Below, piece after piece: positions 42,909-53,117 of a stretch of 64,000 nucleotides of DNA. The notes under the pieces are model-generated. The model had not been told where the DNA came from. It was given only the letters and a program-made list of their open reading frames with translations, and did not search any database. The stretch comes from Vicinamibacterales bacterium. Its GTDB lineage: Bacteria; Acidobacteriota; Vicinamibacteria; Vicinamibacterales; 2-12-FULL-66-21. Position 1 is the first letter of the stretch. Every line of letters starts with the position of its first letter. A program made the position numbers and the translations under genes. Where the stretch lies: assembly GCA_036496585.1 (NCBI GenBank), contig DASXLB010000071.1, positions 43,061 through 107,060 on the forward strand. The letters run 5' to 3'.

Positions 42909-43673
42909 ATGGCCAGTGATCCTGACTTCATGCTGTCGCTCGCCCGCGGCCTGGCCGTCATCCGCGCCTTCGGCGAGGGAAAACCACAGCTGTCGATCCG
43001 CGAAATCTCGCTCGCCACCGGCTTCTCGCGCGCCGCCGCCCGCCGCTGTCTCCATACGCTGATGACGCTCGGCTATGCCAGCGGCCAGAACGGCGTCTAC
43101 GAACTCACCCCGGCCACCCTGTCGCTGGCCTCGAACTATCTCGGCTCGACCTCGATTGCCCGCCTCGCGCAGCCGGTGCTTGAACGCCTGTCGAGCCAGC
43201 TGCACGAGTCGTCGTCGGTCGCCGTGCTCGACGGCGACGACATCGTCTATGTCGCCCGCGCCGCGGTGAAGCGGATCCTCTCGATCGGCCTGGCCGTCGG
43301 CAGCCGCCTGCCCGCCGCGACGACGTCGCTCGGACGCGTGCTGATCGCCAATCTCGAGGAGGCCTCGCGGGCACGGGTGCTGGCGCGGGTGAAGCTGGCG
43401 CGCCACACGCCACGCACCATTGTCGACAAGAACGAGCTGCGCGGCGAAATCGATCGCGTTCGCGGACAGGGCTACGCCATCGTCGACCAGGAGCTCGAGC
43501 TGGGGCTGCGCTCGATGGCGGTGCCGATCGTCGGCGCCGGCCGGCGCGTTGTCGCCGCGGTCAACGTCGGCGTCTCGGCGGGACGCGCCGACCGTCAGAC
43601 GCTGCAGAAGGAGTTCCTGCCGCTGCTGCAGCAGGCGGCCGCGGAGATCGGCGCCAGCGTCCGCGGGTCATGA
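42909..43673 (+). CDS. pcaR: IclR-family regulator of protocatechuate/4-hydroxybenzoate genes
   Basis: A 254-residue IclR-type regulator. The N-terminal winged helix-turn-helix covers about residues 10-65 (LARGLAVIRAFGEGKPQLSIREI, GFSRAAARRCLHTLMTLGY). The ligand domain includes LQEL-like LERLSSQLHESSSVAVLD, LPAATTSLGRVLIANL and the C-terminal IVDQELELGLRSMAVPIV. It is divergent from the pca operon and translationally coupled to pobA (ATGA). PcaR, PcaU and PobR-type proteins of this family control exactly these genes. The effector (3-oxoadipate, protocatechuate or 4-hydroxybenzoate) cannot be told. Confidence 0.88.
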   Translation: MASDPDFMLSLARGLAVIRAFGEGKPQLSIREISLATGFSRAAARRCLHTLMTLGYASGQNGVYELTPATLSLASNYLGSTSIARLAQPVLERLSSQLHESSSVAVLDGDDIVYVARAAVKRILSIGLAVGSRLPAATTSLGRVLIANLEEASRARVLARVKLARHTPRTIVDKNELRGEIDRVRGQGYAIVDQELELGLRSMAVPIVGAGRRVVAAVNVGVSAGRADRQTLQKEFLPLLQQAAAEIGASVRGS

Positions 43674-44857
43674 TCGGCGCGCGCACGCAGGTCGCGATCG
43701 TCGGCGGCGGTCCGGCCGGGCTGATGTTGGCGCAGCTCCTCCATCGGCAGGGAATCGACTCGATCGTCCTGGAGCGCAGCACCGAGCAACACGTGGTCGA
43801 GCGCGTGCGTGCCGGCGTGCTCGAGCAGGGGACCGTCGACCTGATGCACGAGGCGGGCGTCGCCGGGCGCGTGGCGCGGGACGGGCTGCGCCATGGCGGC
43901 ATCCACATCGCCTTCGGCGGAGAACGGCACGCCGTCGACTTCGAGCGCCTCACCGGCGGACGGGCGATCACGATCTACGGACAGAACGAGCTCGTCCGCG
44001 ATCTCATCGACGCGCGCGCCGCGACGGAGCGGCCGCTGCTGTTCGGCGTCACGGACGTGCGGCTGCTGGATCCCGAGTCCTCACGCCCGCGCGTCGCATT
44101 TACCGATCGCGAGGGAGAGCGCCGCGAGATCGCGTGCGACTTCATCGCCGGATGCGACGGCTTCCATGGCGTCTGCCGGTCGTCGATCCCTGTGGCGGCC
44201 ACCCAGGTGTTCGAGCGCGTCTATCCGTTCGGATGGCTTGGCATCCTCGCCGACGCGCCGCCTTCGTCAGACTGGCTGGTCTACAGCCTGCACGATCGCG
44301 GCTTCGCGCTCTTCAGCATGCGCTCGCCGTCGGTGACCCGCCTCTATTTGCAGGTCGGGCCGGACGAGCGCCTCGACGAGTGGCCCGACGATCGCATCTG
44401 GCGCGAGCTGCAGCTGCGGCTGGCGACGAGCGACGGCTGGCGGCCCGCTGAAGGGACGATTACCCAGAAGAGCGTCACCGGCATGCGCAGCTTCATGTTC
44501 GAGCCGATGCGCTACGGCCGGCTGTTTATCGCCGGCGATGCCGCGCACATCGTGCCCCCGACCGGCGCCAAGGGGCTGAACCTCGCGATGGCCGACGTGA
44601 AGCGGCTGGCCGTCGCGCTGACGGACTACTACGGCTCGAGCCGCACCTCGGCGCTCGACGCCTATTCCGATCGCGGCCTCCGCCGCGCCTGGCGCGCGCA
44701 GCGTTTCTCGTGGTGGATGACCTCGTCGCTGCACGTCGCAGAGGACGCGACTCCGTTCGACCGGCGGCGGCAGCTCGCGGATCTCGACTACCTCGTCAGC
44801 TCCGAGGCGGCCATGACCAGCCTCGCCGAGAACTACGTCGGAACGCCCTTCGATTGA
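43670..44857 (+). CDS. pobA: 4-hydroxybenzoate 3-monooxygenase
   Basis: A 395-residue FAD enzyme that hydroxylates 4-hydroxybenzoate to protocatechuate with NAD(P)H and O2. GGGPAGLMLAQLLHRQGIDS near residue 13 binds FAD; RAGVLEQGTVDLM, the DG motif in FIAGCDGFHG and the second FAD motif GDAAHIVPPTGAKGLNLA near residues 291-308 are characteristic of PobA. Its ATG overlaps the regulator's stop, so it is made with its own regulator and feeds the adjacent pca operon. Confidence 0.94.
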   Translation: MIGARTQVAIVGGGPAGLMLAQLLHRQGIDSIVLERSTEQHVVERVRAGVLEQGTVDLMHEAGVAGRVARDGLRHGGIHIAFGGERHAVDFERLTGGRAITIYGQNELVRDLIDARAATERPLLFGVTDVRLLDPESSRPRVAFTDREGERREIACDFIAGCDGFHGVCRSSIPVAATQVFERVYPFGWLGILADAPPSSDWLVYSLHDRGFALFSMRSPSVTRLYLQVGPDERLDEWPDDRIWRELQLRLATSDGWRPAEGTITQKSVTGMRSFMFEPMRYGRLFIAGDAAHIVPPTGAKGLNLAMADVKRLAVALTDYYGSSRTSALDAYSDRGLRRAWRAQRFSWWMTSSLHVAEDATPFDRRRQLADLDYLVSSEAAMTSLAENYVGTPFD

Positions 44858-44878
44858 GCCAGGCGCGCCGGCAACCGG

Positions 44879-45973
44879 CTACGTCCACACCTCGCGCGCG
44901 ACCCGTCCGACGAGCTCCAGTTTCTGGCGCTGTACGTCGGAGGAGATGCTGTTCCCCTCGTGCGTCGATGCGAAGCCGCACTGCGGACTGAGTGCCAGGC
45001 GATCGAGAGGGACGAACCGCGACGCCTCCGTGATGCGAGCCTTCAAGGTCTCTGGCGCCTCCATCCGCGGCAGCTTCGAGCTCACCAGTCCGAGCACGAC
45101 GATGCGGCCGTCGGGGACGTGGCGAAGCGGTTCGAACGTGCCGGAACGTTCGTCGTCGTACTCGAGCAGGAACCGGTCGAACTTCGACCTGCCGAACACC
45201 TGCTCGGCGATCCGGTCGTAGCCGCCCGAGGCGTAGAACATGCTCTTGTGATTGCCGCGGCAGATGTGGATGCCGAAGGTGAGGCCTGGTTGCCCGGCGA
45301 TGATGGCGTTGTCCATCTCGACCGACGCGGCGAGCATGCGGTCGGGGTCGGCGCCACGCCGGCGATAGCCTTCGCGGATCTTCTCGTCGAGCAGCGCGGC
45401 ATATTGCGGGGCGTCGATCTGCACGTACTCGCAGCCGAGCCGCCGCAGTTCGGTGATCTCCCGGCGGGTGAAGTCGACGAGATCCGCGAGGTAGGCGTCG
45501 AGCGTGGGGTAGGCCCCTTTCGATTTCTCCGGATCGTAGTACGCCGCAGCCTGTTGCGCGCTGAGCAGCGTCACCTTCGCCGGCACGGCCGTGCGGCCGC
45601 GCAGATAGGTGAACTCCTCGACGGCCATCTGGCGGCGCCACTGCAGTTTGCCCACCACGACCGGGCGCGGCACCGTCGCCTCGTGTCCCTGGTTGTCGTG
45701 GAACGTGATCGACCAGCCGGCGGTCTTGTCGAATCCTTCGAGCGACTCGGCGAGGTGTCCGAAGAACGCGTACCGACGCATCTCGCCGTCGGTCACGACG
45801 TCGAGTCCGGCCTGCTGCTGCAGCGCGACCGCCTCGCCGACCGCGCGGTCCTCGACGGTCTTGTAGGCGGCGGGCGTGAGTTCGCCACGCTGCAGCCTGC
45901 CCTGCGCGTCGCGTAGATAGTCAGGGCGCAGGAGGGAGCCGACGACGTCGCTGCGGGGTGTCATGTGCGGCAT
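44879..45973 (-). CDS. MetE-core methyltransferase (cobalamin-independent methionine synthase type II)
   Basis: A 364-residue TIM barrel like the C-terminal half of MetE. RSDVVGSLLRPDYLRDAQ near the N-terminus, GLDVVTDGEMRRYAF, the conserved EYVQIDAPQYA, and zinc ligands His and Cys in GIHICRGNH (H-x-C), a glutamate in FLLEYDD, and Cys in LSPQCGFASTHEG are visible. The N-terminal half of full MetE is missing. It may make methionine with a simple methyl donor or serve another methyl transfer. Its place beside aromatic catabolism raises the possibility of a methyl acceptor for demethylation, but no demethylase is seen nearby. Confidence 0.83.
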   Translation of the reverse strand: MPHMTPRSDVVGSLLRPDYLRDAQGRLQRGELTPAAYKTVEDRAVGEAVALQQQAGLDVVTDGEMRRYAFFGHLAESLEGFDKTAGWSITFHDNQGHEATVPRPVVVGKLQWRRQMAVEEFTYLRGRTAVPAKVTLLSAQQAAAYYDPEKSKGAYPTLDAYLADLVDFTRREITELRRLGCEYVQIDAPQYAALLDEKIREGYRRRGADPDRMLAASVEMDNAIIAGQPGLTFGIHICRGNHKSMFYASGGYDRIAEQVFGRSKFDRFLLEYDDERSGTFEPLRHVPDGRIVVLGLVSSKLPRMEAPETLKARITEASRFVPLDRLALSPQCGFASTHEGNSISSDVQRQKLELVGRVAREVWT

Positions 45974-46038
45974 CGTAGCGCATGCCCCGCGCGATCTTCG
46001 TGCGTTAATCGCACTGGCGTGAGCGATATCCGCGCTAG

Positions 46039-47346
<1,308 letters not shown>

Positions 47347-47363
47347 GGCGCCGCCCGGTCTGA

Positions 47364-47440
47364 GCGACGCCGGGTCTGAAGACCCGGCCTACACTCCGGT
47401 AGGGACCGGTGTAGACCGGACCCTCAGGTCCGGCGTCGCT
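47364..47440. repeat. nested inverted-repeat element with three hairpins
   Basis: An outer 11-pair inverted repeat (AGCGACGCCGG with CCGGCGTCGCT) encloses a perfect hairpin GCCGGGTC-TGAA-GACCCGGC (47369-47388), an imperfect one around CTACACTCCGGT, and GGACC-CTCA-GGTCC (47418-47431). Outer and inner stems share bases, so alternative folds are possible. It fills the gap between two convergent esterase genes and may terminate both, or be a REP-like mobile repeat. Confidence 0.65.
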
Positions 47441-47446
47441 CCAACG

Positions 47447-48997
47447 TCACCGCACGCCGCACGCGAAATTCGCCGCGTCGTCGGTCGAGCCGCTGCCTTT
47501 GTAGATCGCGGTCTGCGGATAGGGGCAGAGCGGGCGGGTTCGCACGACCTTCCCGTCCACGACCCGCGACGCCGGCAGGGACGCGGGGGCCGTACCTTTC
47601 TCGACCCATTGCACCAGCGGCGTGAACGCGTCGAACGCCGACGTGCCGCTGCCGCCGCCGCAGTGCGCCATCCCCGGCACCATGAACATCCGGTAGAACT
47701 CCGGCGTCGACGGGCCCATCGCCTGGGTGACGCTCTCGTAATAGCCGACGCTCATCAGCGGGTTCAGCGCCGGGTCTGCCCAGCCGACATAGCTGACGAT
47801 CTTGCCGCCGCGCGCTTTGAAGCGCGACAGGTCCGGGCTCGTCGCGTCGATCAGCGCCTGCGAGGCCTGGATCTTGTCGAGATCAGCGTTGACGTCGAAC
47901 GTGAGCCAGTCGTAGCTCGCGCGGGCGCGACCGAAGGCGATGTTCTTGAGGTACGCCTCGCCGAAACTCCAGGCGATGCTCTTGCCGTTGGGCGACTGAA
48001 ACCACGGGATCCATCCAGATTCGGCTCCAACCGGCCAGCCCGGAAAGAACGCGCCGCTGCCGCGCCGCAGCGGTGCATAGATCGTTTCGACGCTGCCGAT
48101 CTGCGCGGCGGTCAGACAGCCGGCGGCGGGTGCGTCACCGCCGCAGGTCGGGATGTCCTTCGACGGGTTGAAGGGACAACGCCGCGGATCGTCGATGGCG
48201 CCGTCTTTGACGCCGTCGAGCACGTCGCATTTCGCGAGCACCGCTTCGGCGATCGTCCTGACCGCGTCGGCGTTCAGCGGCGCCGCTGCGAGCGCCTTCT
48301 GGTCCTTCGCGTAGCCGATCATCGTCGCCGAGAAGTTCAGCACCGGCGCGCCGACGACAATGCCGTCGAAGTCGTCGGGAAAACGCTGCGCGGAAATGAG
48401 CCCCTGGCGTCCGCCGGTCGAGCAGCCGTCGAAATAGGCGCGGCTGGCCGGGGCGGTGTAATACGCGCTGGCCAGCGCCTTTGCCGTGACCACGGTGACG
48501 TGGACGGCGCGGAACGCGTAGTCGGCGAGCTTCTGCGGGTTCGCCGCAAAGGCCGCCAACGGTTCGGTCGCGCCATCGTGGCCGGTGTTGGTCTGCACGG
48601 CCACGAAGCCGCGGCCGACCGCGCGCGCCGCAGTGCCTTCTCGCCCGGGGTTGTCGAGCGCCTCGCCGGCATACCCGCCGTTGCCGAGCATGTAGACGCG
48701 GCCATTCCAGCGTGCCGGCAGATCCACCTCGAACCGGACTTCGGGCTGAATGAGTCCGATGACGCGGCAAAAGTCCGGCACGTCTCCCGCGGCCGCGATG
48801 GTAGTGGCGGACAGCACCGAGACGTCATAGCCGGTTTGCGACACGAGCGCCGCGCACGCAAGCTTCGGCGCGAGGCGCGGATTGTCCGCGAGAGCCGTGT
48901 CGTTCCAGTCGCGAAACTGCGAACCGTTCTGCGCGGCTGCCGCCGCAGCGCTGACCGCGACTGCGGCGGCCGCTGCCAGCACCTTGGATCCTGTCAT
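47447..48997 (-). CDS. secreted tannase/feruloyl esterase family protein
   Basis: A 516-residue exported alpha/beta hydrolase of the tannase/feruloyl-esterase family. ATG 48997 begins the signal peptide (MTGSKVLAAAAAVAVSAAAA); a longer frame above it is rejected because it is non-hydrophobic. PARWNGRVYMLGNGGYAGEA, the nucleophile in YFDGCSTGGRQGL (C-S-x-G-G motif near residue 176), FDGIVVGAPVLNF, VGWADPALNP and the histidine with a partner cysteine in PGMAHCGGG are all visible. It should release phenolic acids such as gallate or ferulate from esters, supplying the pca route. Confidence 0.9.
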   Translation of the reverse strand: MTGSKVLAAAAAVAVSAAAAAAQNGSQFRDWNDTALADNPRLAPKLACAALVSQTGYDVSVLSATTIAAAGDVPDFCRVIGLIQPEVRFEVDLPARWNGRVYMLGNGGYAGEALDNPGREGTAARAVGRGFVAVQTNTGHDGATEPLAAFAANPQKLADYAFRAVHVTVVTAKALASAYYTAPASRAYFDGCSTGGRQGLISAQRFPDDFDGIVVGAPVLNFSATMIGYAKDQKALAAAPLNADAVRTIAEAVLAKCDVLDGVKDGAIDDPRRCPFNPSKDIPTCGGDAPAAGCLTAAQIGSVETIYAPLRRGSGAFFPGWPVGAESGWIPWFQSPNGKSIAWSFGEAYLKNIAFGRARASYDWLTFDVNADLDKIQASQALIDATSPDLSRFKARGGKIVSYVGWADPALNPLMSVGYYESVTQAMGPSTPEFYRMFMVPGMAHCGGGSGTSAFDAFTPLVQWVEKGTAPASLPASRVVDGKVVRTRPLCPYPQTAIYKGSGSTDDAANFACGVR

Positions 48998-49181
48998 CTG
49001 CGTGCCTTTCGTTCTGCCCTGGCGGATTGCCGGAGGGACAGGAGCGCAGCGGGTCCCGTGGAGGCTGCTGTGCACGGCTCCGACCCGGTCGAGAGTGGAT
49101 GATCCCGCAGTGTGCAGCGCAGGCCGTCCAGACCTGCGCCGCACCCGGACGCGTTCCTTCGCTCCTTCGTGTCCTTCGGTT

Positions 49182-50687
49182 TTATTTAGTGTCTTCGACC
49201 TTTAGGTCGCCGAGGGCGTACTGGACGCCGGCGAGGATGTGCTCGAGGAACGGCTTGATCGCGTAGTTGCGTTCGGCATGGCCGTGCGCCTCGTAGAAGA
49301 GGCGTCCCTTGCCTTCGCGGCGGATCCAGCTGAGAGCGTAGTCGTGATCCGTCCGCATGCCGCTTTCCTTGGCCTTGTCCACGTCGCTCATCTTGTCGTA
49401 GTCGATCGACGTCAGCACATGCACGTTGGTGCGCGAGAACGAGTCCTGGTTGAAGGTGTAGGTCTCGTCGTGGATCACCCATTCCTGGCCGTGGAACATC
49501 TGGGTCAGCGGGCTCTTGGGGTCGTCGATCTTGACGGTGATCTCCTGCGGATCCACCCAGTGGAACTTGAAGTATCCGCCGATCATCGTGTTGAATTCTG
49601 GCCAGAGGGGATCGCCGCCAGGCTTGCCCTGTGCGGCGTTGGCCTCGGCGCCGGCGCGGCCTCCGCCGCGGGGCGCTGGAGCGGGCGTCAGCGCGGCAAA
49701 CCGCGGAGCGAAGTCGGCCTGCGCGATCCGGCCGGCCTTGTCTATGTCGAGCTTGTCCCACCAGGCGGCCGTCACTGCCGTGAATTCCGCGCGCGACAGC
49801 TTCTCATCGCCGTCCTTGTCGCCCTGCGCGACCATCGCGGTCGCGAGGGCGCCACCGGGGCCGCCGGCCCGCCCGCCCGCGCGCCCGCGGCCTGCCGGGG
49901 CCGCCGCGCCGCCGCCGCACGACGCGCCGTGGTACGAATCGGTCGCTGCGTGAATGCCCGCGATGCCCTTGCCGCCGCGGATGAATTCGAGGAGTGCCGC
50001 CCGCCGCGCCGCCGTCGCCGCCGGATCGGCCGGATCGTCGAGGAAACAGCCGGTGGTGCTATCGAGGAAAATCAGGTCGTACTGCTTGAGGTTCTCGCTG
50101 TTGATGTCGGCGGCGTCATACGTCGTCGTGGCCGTCCACGCGCCGGTCTTCTTGCCCATCTCCTCAATCGTCTTCGCGGCGAGTGGGATCGAGGAATGGA
50201 CGAAACCGCGCGCCGCGCCGAGCACGAGCACCTTGCGCGGCTTCAGTGGCTTGGCCATCGCCTTGTCTGGAAGGGCGGCCATCATCTTGTCGACGTCCGA
50301 CTGGCAGGCGACGTGCGGGTTGGCGCTGCGACCGCCGCAGGCGTCCTGGCCGCCGCCAGGGGGCGGGGCCGGCGCGTACGCGGCCGTGACGCGTGTCAGT
50401 CCGTCGCCGATCTCGGCCGCCGACAGCGATCCGGTCTTCGCGGTGTCCCAGTCGCCGAACCACTTGTCGAACGCGCCGGTGAACTCGTCGCGCGACACTG
50501 CGCCGTCCTTGTTGGCGTCAAACGCGGAAAAGAGTGCGGGTGCAAGACCGCCGCGTCCGCCGCCGCGTCCGCCCCCCTGCCCAGCTGGCGGGGGAGCCTG
50601 CGCGGTGAGATGCACGAGGGCGCCTGTCAACAGAACGGCAGTGCCGCCGGCCAGGGCAAACGGCGCACGAAAAAGACCAGTTCGCAT
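49182..50687 (-). CDS. secreted ThuA-domain protein with EF-hand insertions
   Basis: A 501-residue exported protein with signal (FALAGGTAVLLTGALVHLTA). EF-hand-like loops come first: FDANKDGAVSRDEFTGAF near residue 55 and a partner around 80. A ThuA (trehalose-utilisation, glutamine-amidotransferase-like) domain starts at PRKVLVLGAARGFVHSSIPL near 150. It contains FLDSTTGCFLDD and GKGIAGIHAATDSYHGA. A second EF-hand pair (DKDGDEKLSRAEF) then interrupts the fold near residues 280-330 between Gly/Arg-rich linkers. The rest of ThuA (YFKFHWVDPQEITVKI, HVLTSIDYDKM, GRLFYEAHGHAERNY) follows. Likely a calcium-stabilised periplasmic carbohydrate protein. Confidence 0.85.
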   Translation of the reverse strand: MRTGLFRAPFALAGGTAVLLTGALVHLTAQAPPPAGQGGGRGGGRGGLAPALFSAFDANKDGAVSRDEFTGAFDKWFGDWDTAKTGSLSAAEIGDGLTRVTAAYAPAPPPGGGQDACGGRSANPHVACQSDVDKMMAALPDKAMAKPLKPRKVLVLGAARGFVHSSIPLAAKTIEEMGKKTGAWTATTTYDAADINSENLKQYDLIFLDSTTGCFLDDPADPAATAARRAALLEFIRGGKGIAGIHAATDSYHGASCGGGAAAPAGRGRAGGRAGGPGGALATAMVAQGDKDGDEKLSRAEFTAVTAAWWDKLDIDKAGRIAQADFAPRFAALTPAPAPRGGGRAGAEANAAQGKPGGDPLWPEFNTMIGGYFKFHWVDPQEITVKIDDPKSPLTQMFHGQEWVIHDETYTFNQDSFSRTNVHVLTSIDYDKMSDVDKAKESGMRTDHDYALSWIRREGKGRLFYEAHGHAERNYAIKPFLEHILAGVQYALGDLKVEDTK

Positions 50688-50855
50688 AAGAGTGTTTTCT
50701 CCTGGGGGCAGTTATAGCAAAAAACAGACGGTGGCGGGATCATTCCCATGCGCCGAGCTTCGCCCCACCTCACGGCCGATACGCGCGAGGGCTCGAGCGC
50801 GCGTTGATGCCGCGGGAGCCGAACGCGTGAAGGCTGCTACCATGCCGGGAATTCC

Positions 50856-52973
50856 ATGGACGTACGCATCGACGCACGCCGCTCGGCGGTGGCCGGCATG
50901 CTCGGGTTTGTTGCTTGTGTTTTCATCGTGCTGATCGCCGCATACGCGCCGGCTCTGCACGGCACGATGCTCTGGGACGACGATGGGCACCTGACGCGGG
51001 CTGGGCTGCGGTCGTGGGCCGGTCTGGCGCGGATCTGGTTCGAGCCCGGGGCGACGCAGCAGTACTATCCGCTCGTTCACTCTGCGTTCTGGCTGCAGGC
51101 GCTTCTGTGGCACGACACGTTCCTCGGATACCACCTGGTGAACGTCATCCTGCACGGCGTCTCCGCCAGCCTGCTCGTCGTGTTTCTCAGGCGTCTCGAG
51201 ATACGCGGCGCGCTGGTGGCGGGCGCGATCTTCGCGCTGCATCCCGTCCAGGCCGAATCTGTCGCCTGGATGACGGAGCTCAAGAACACGCTGTCGGGCG
51301 TCTTCTACATGGCGGCGGCGCTGGCCTATCTTCGCTACGATCGGCAGCGCGACCCGCGAAGCTACCTCGTCAGCCTGACGCTGTTCTTCTGCGCGCTCGC
51401 GAGCAAGACGGTGACAGCGACTCTGCCGGCGGCGCTCCTCGCCGTGTTCTGGTGGCGACGCGGCTCGCTCGACTGGCGGCGCGACGTCCGCCCCCTCGTG
51501 CCCTTCCTCGCGCTGGGTGCGCTGGCGGGCGTGACCACGGCCTGGGTGGAGAGGACCTTCATTGGGGCGCGCGGCGCCGATTTCACCCTCACGCCGATCG
51601 AACGCCTGCTGGTGGCCGGCCGCGCGGTGTTGTTCTATGCAGGGAAGGATCTCTGGCCGGTCAACCTGACGTTCATCTATCCGCGCTGGAACGTGAGCCA
51701 GGACGTCTGGTGGCAGTACCTCTTTCCAGCCGCGGTCGTCGTCATGCTCCTGGCCGGCTGGGCGGTCCGCCGGCGATCGCGCGCGCCGCTCGCCGCCGCG
51801 GTCGTCTTCTGCGCCACGCTGGGCCCGGCCCTCGGATTCGTCAACGTCTATCCGTTCCGTTACTCGTTCGTCGCCGACCATTTTCAGTATCTGGCGTGCG
51901 CGGCGGTGTTCGTGCCCGTGGCCGCCATGCTCACGAGTCTGGCACTCCGCGCCGGTCTCACGGCGATGGTCGCCGAGCGTGTGCTCTGCGTGGTGATCAT
52001 CGTGCCCCTGGCGCTCGCCACACACGCCGAAGCCCGCAAATACGCCGACGGCGTCACGCTCTACGCCGTCACGCTTCAGCAGAACCCGGGATGCTGGCTC
52101 TGTCTCGAGAATCTCGGGGTGGCCGCGCAACGCGAAGTGCCGCCGCAGCGCGAGCGCGCGATCGAGTCGTTCCGCGCGGCGCTGCGCATCAATCCGACGG
52201 ACGCCCAGCTGCACAACAATCTCGGCACGACGCTGATGGAGCTCGGGCGCCTCGACGAAGCGGTCGCGGAACAGCGCCAGGCCATTCGCTTTGCCCCCGG
52301 GTATGCCGAGGCGTACGGCAATCTCGGGGTCGCGCTGCACAAGCTCGGACGCCAGGACGAAGCGGCCGCCGCCTATAGGACCGCGCTGGAGATCAAACCC
52401 GGCCTCACCTTCGCGCGGACCAACCTGACGATTCTCCTGGCTCAGACCGGACACGGTGAGGAGGCCAGGACGCAGCTTCAGGGCGCCGGCGGCGGTCAGG
52501 CCACGGACCCGGGCGCGCCGGCCGGTGCCACCGCCGTCCAGCTCGGTGACGCCTCGACCGCCGTCGGCGAGTACGCCGCGGCGGCTGCCCACTACCGGGA
52601 CGCGCTGACCCAGGGTGGCGATACTCCGGCGACCCGCATGAAGCTCGGAATCGCCCTCGCCCGCAACGGGGCCTTTGCAGACGCGGCGGCTCAGCTCCGT
52701 CTGGTCGTTCAGGCAGCGCCTCGTGACGCATCGGGGCACGCCAACCTTGCGAACGTCATGATGTCGCTGCAGGACTTCGAGCACGCGATCGTCGAGTTCC
52801 AGGCGGCCCTGGCGCTCGATCCGAGGGTGGCGACGGTCCGCAACGATTTCGGCGTCGCGCTCGCACGCACGGGACGCCGGAACGAGGCCATCCAGCAGTT
52901 TCAGGAAGCGCTGCGCCTGGATCCGGACTACGCGGCGGCACGAGCGAATCTCGCCAGGGCGACCAGGAAGTAG
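50856..52973 (+). CDS. membrane GT-C-like protein with C-terminal TPR repeats (TMTC-like)
   Basis: A 705-residue protein. Residues about 1-410 hold roughly ten membrane helices; the first loop has LWDDDGHLTRAG, an acidic pair like the active site of GT-C O-mannosyltransferases, and FALHPVQAESVAWMTELKN follows. Residues 415-705 are about eight TPR repeats (LHNNLGTTLMELGRLDEAVAE, AYGNLGVALHKLGRQDEAAAA, VRNDFGVALARTGRRNEAIQQ). This is the layout of TMTC-type transferases. It may glycosylate exported proteins. Divergent from the ThuA gene across 168 bases. Confidence 0.8.
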   Translation: MDVRIDARRSAVAGMLGFVACVFIVLIAAYAPALHGTMLWDDDGHLTRAGLRSWAGLARIWFEPGATQQYYPLVHSAFWLQALLWHDTFLGYHLVNVILHGVSASLLVVFLRRLEIRGALVAGAIFALHPVQAESVAWMTELKNTLSGVFYMAAALAYLRYDRQRDPRSYLVSLTLFFCALASKTVTATLPAALLAVFWWRRGSLDWRRDVRPLVPFLALGALAGVTTAWVERTFIGARGADFTLTPIERLLVAGRAVLFYAGKDLWPVNLTFIYPRWNVSQDVWWQYLFPAAVVVMLLAGWAVRRRSRAPLAAAVVFCATLGPALGFVNVYPFRYSFVADHFQYLACAAVFVPVAAMLTSLALRAGLTAMVAERVLCVVIIVPLALATHAEARKYADGVTLYAVTLQQNPGCWLCLENLGVAAQREVPPQRERAIESFRAALRINPTDAQLHNNLGTTLMELGRLDEAVAEQRQAIRFAPGYAEAYGNLGVALHKLGRQDEAAAAYRTALEIKPGLTFARTNLTILLAQTGHGEEARTQLQGAGGGQATDPGAPAGATAVQLGDASTAVGEYAAAAAHYRDALTQGGDTPATRMKLGIALARNGAFADAAAQLRLVVQAAPRDASGHANLANVMMSLQDFEHAIVEFQAALALDPRVATVRNDFGVALARTGRRNEAIQQFQEALRLDPDYAAARANLARATRK

Positions 52974-53002
52974 CTCCGCAGCGTCCCGCCGCGGATGATC
53001 CC

Positions 53003-53046
53003 CCTAAAATGAAAACGGCGGGTGAGGACCAGCCCCACCCGCCGTT
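53003..53046 (-). terminator. intrinsic terminator of the TonB receptor gene
   Basis: On the minus strand AACGGCGGGTG pairs with CACCCGCCGTT (11 pairs, 11-base loop) and is followed by TTTTCATTTTAG. It lies about 70 bases after the receptor gene's stop. On the plus strand the same stem has no T-run, so it serves the minus-strand gene. Confidence 0.88.
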
Positions 53047-53117
53047 CGATTGTCGCGCCCGCGATGCGTCGCGGGCGCGTGTCCGGAGTCCGGGAGGCCG
53101 AAGCCCCCCGGCGATCC

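Noticed and set aside
50712-52784. 690-codon open frame opposite the TMTC-like gene
   Set aside because: Low-complexity Arg/Glu/His sequence; the plus strand carries a coherent membrane/TPR protein.
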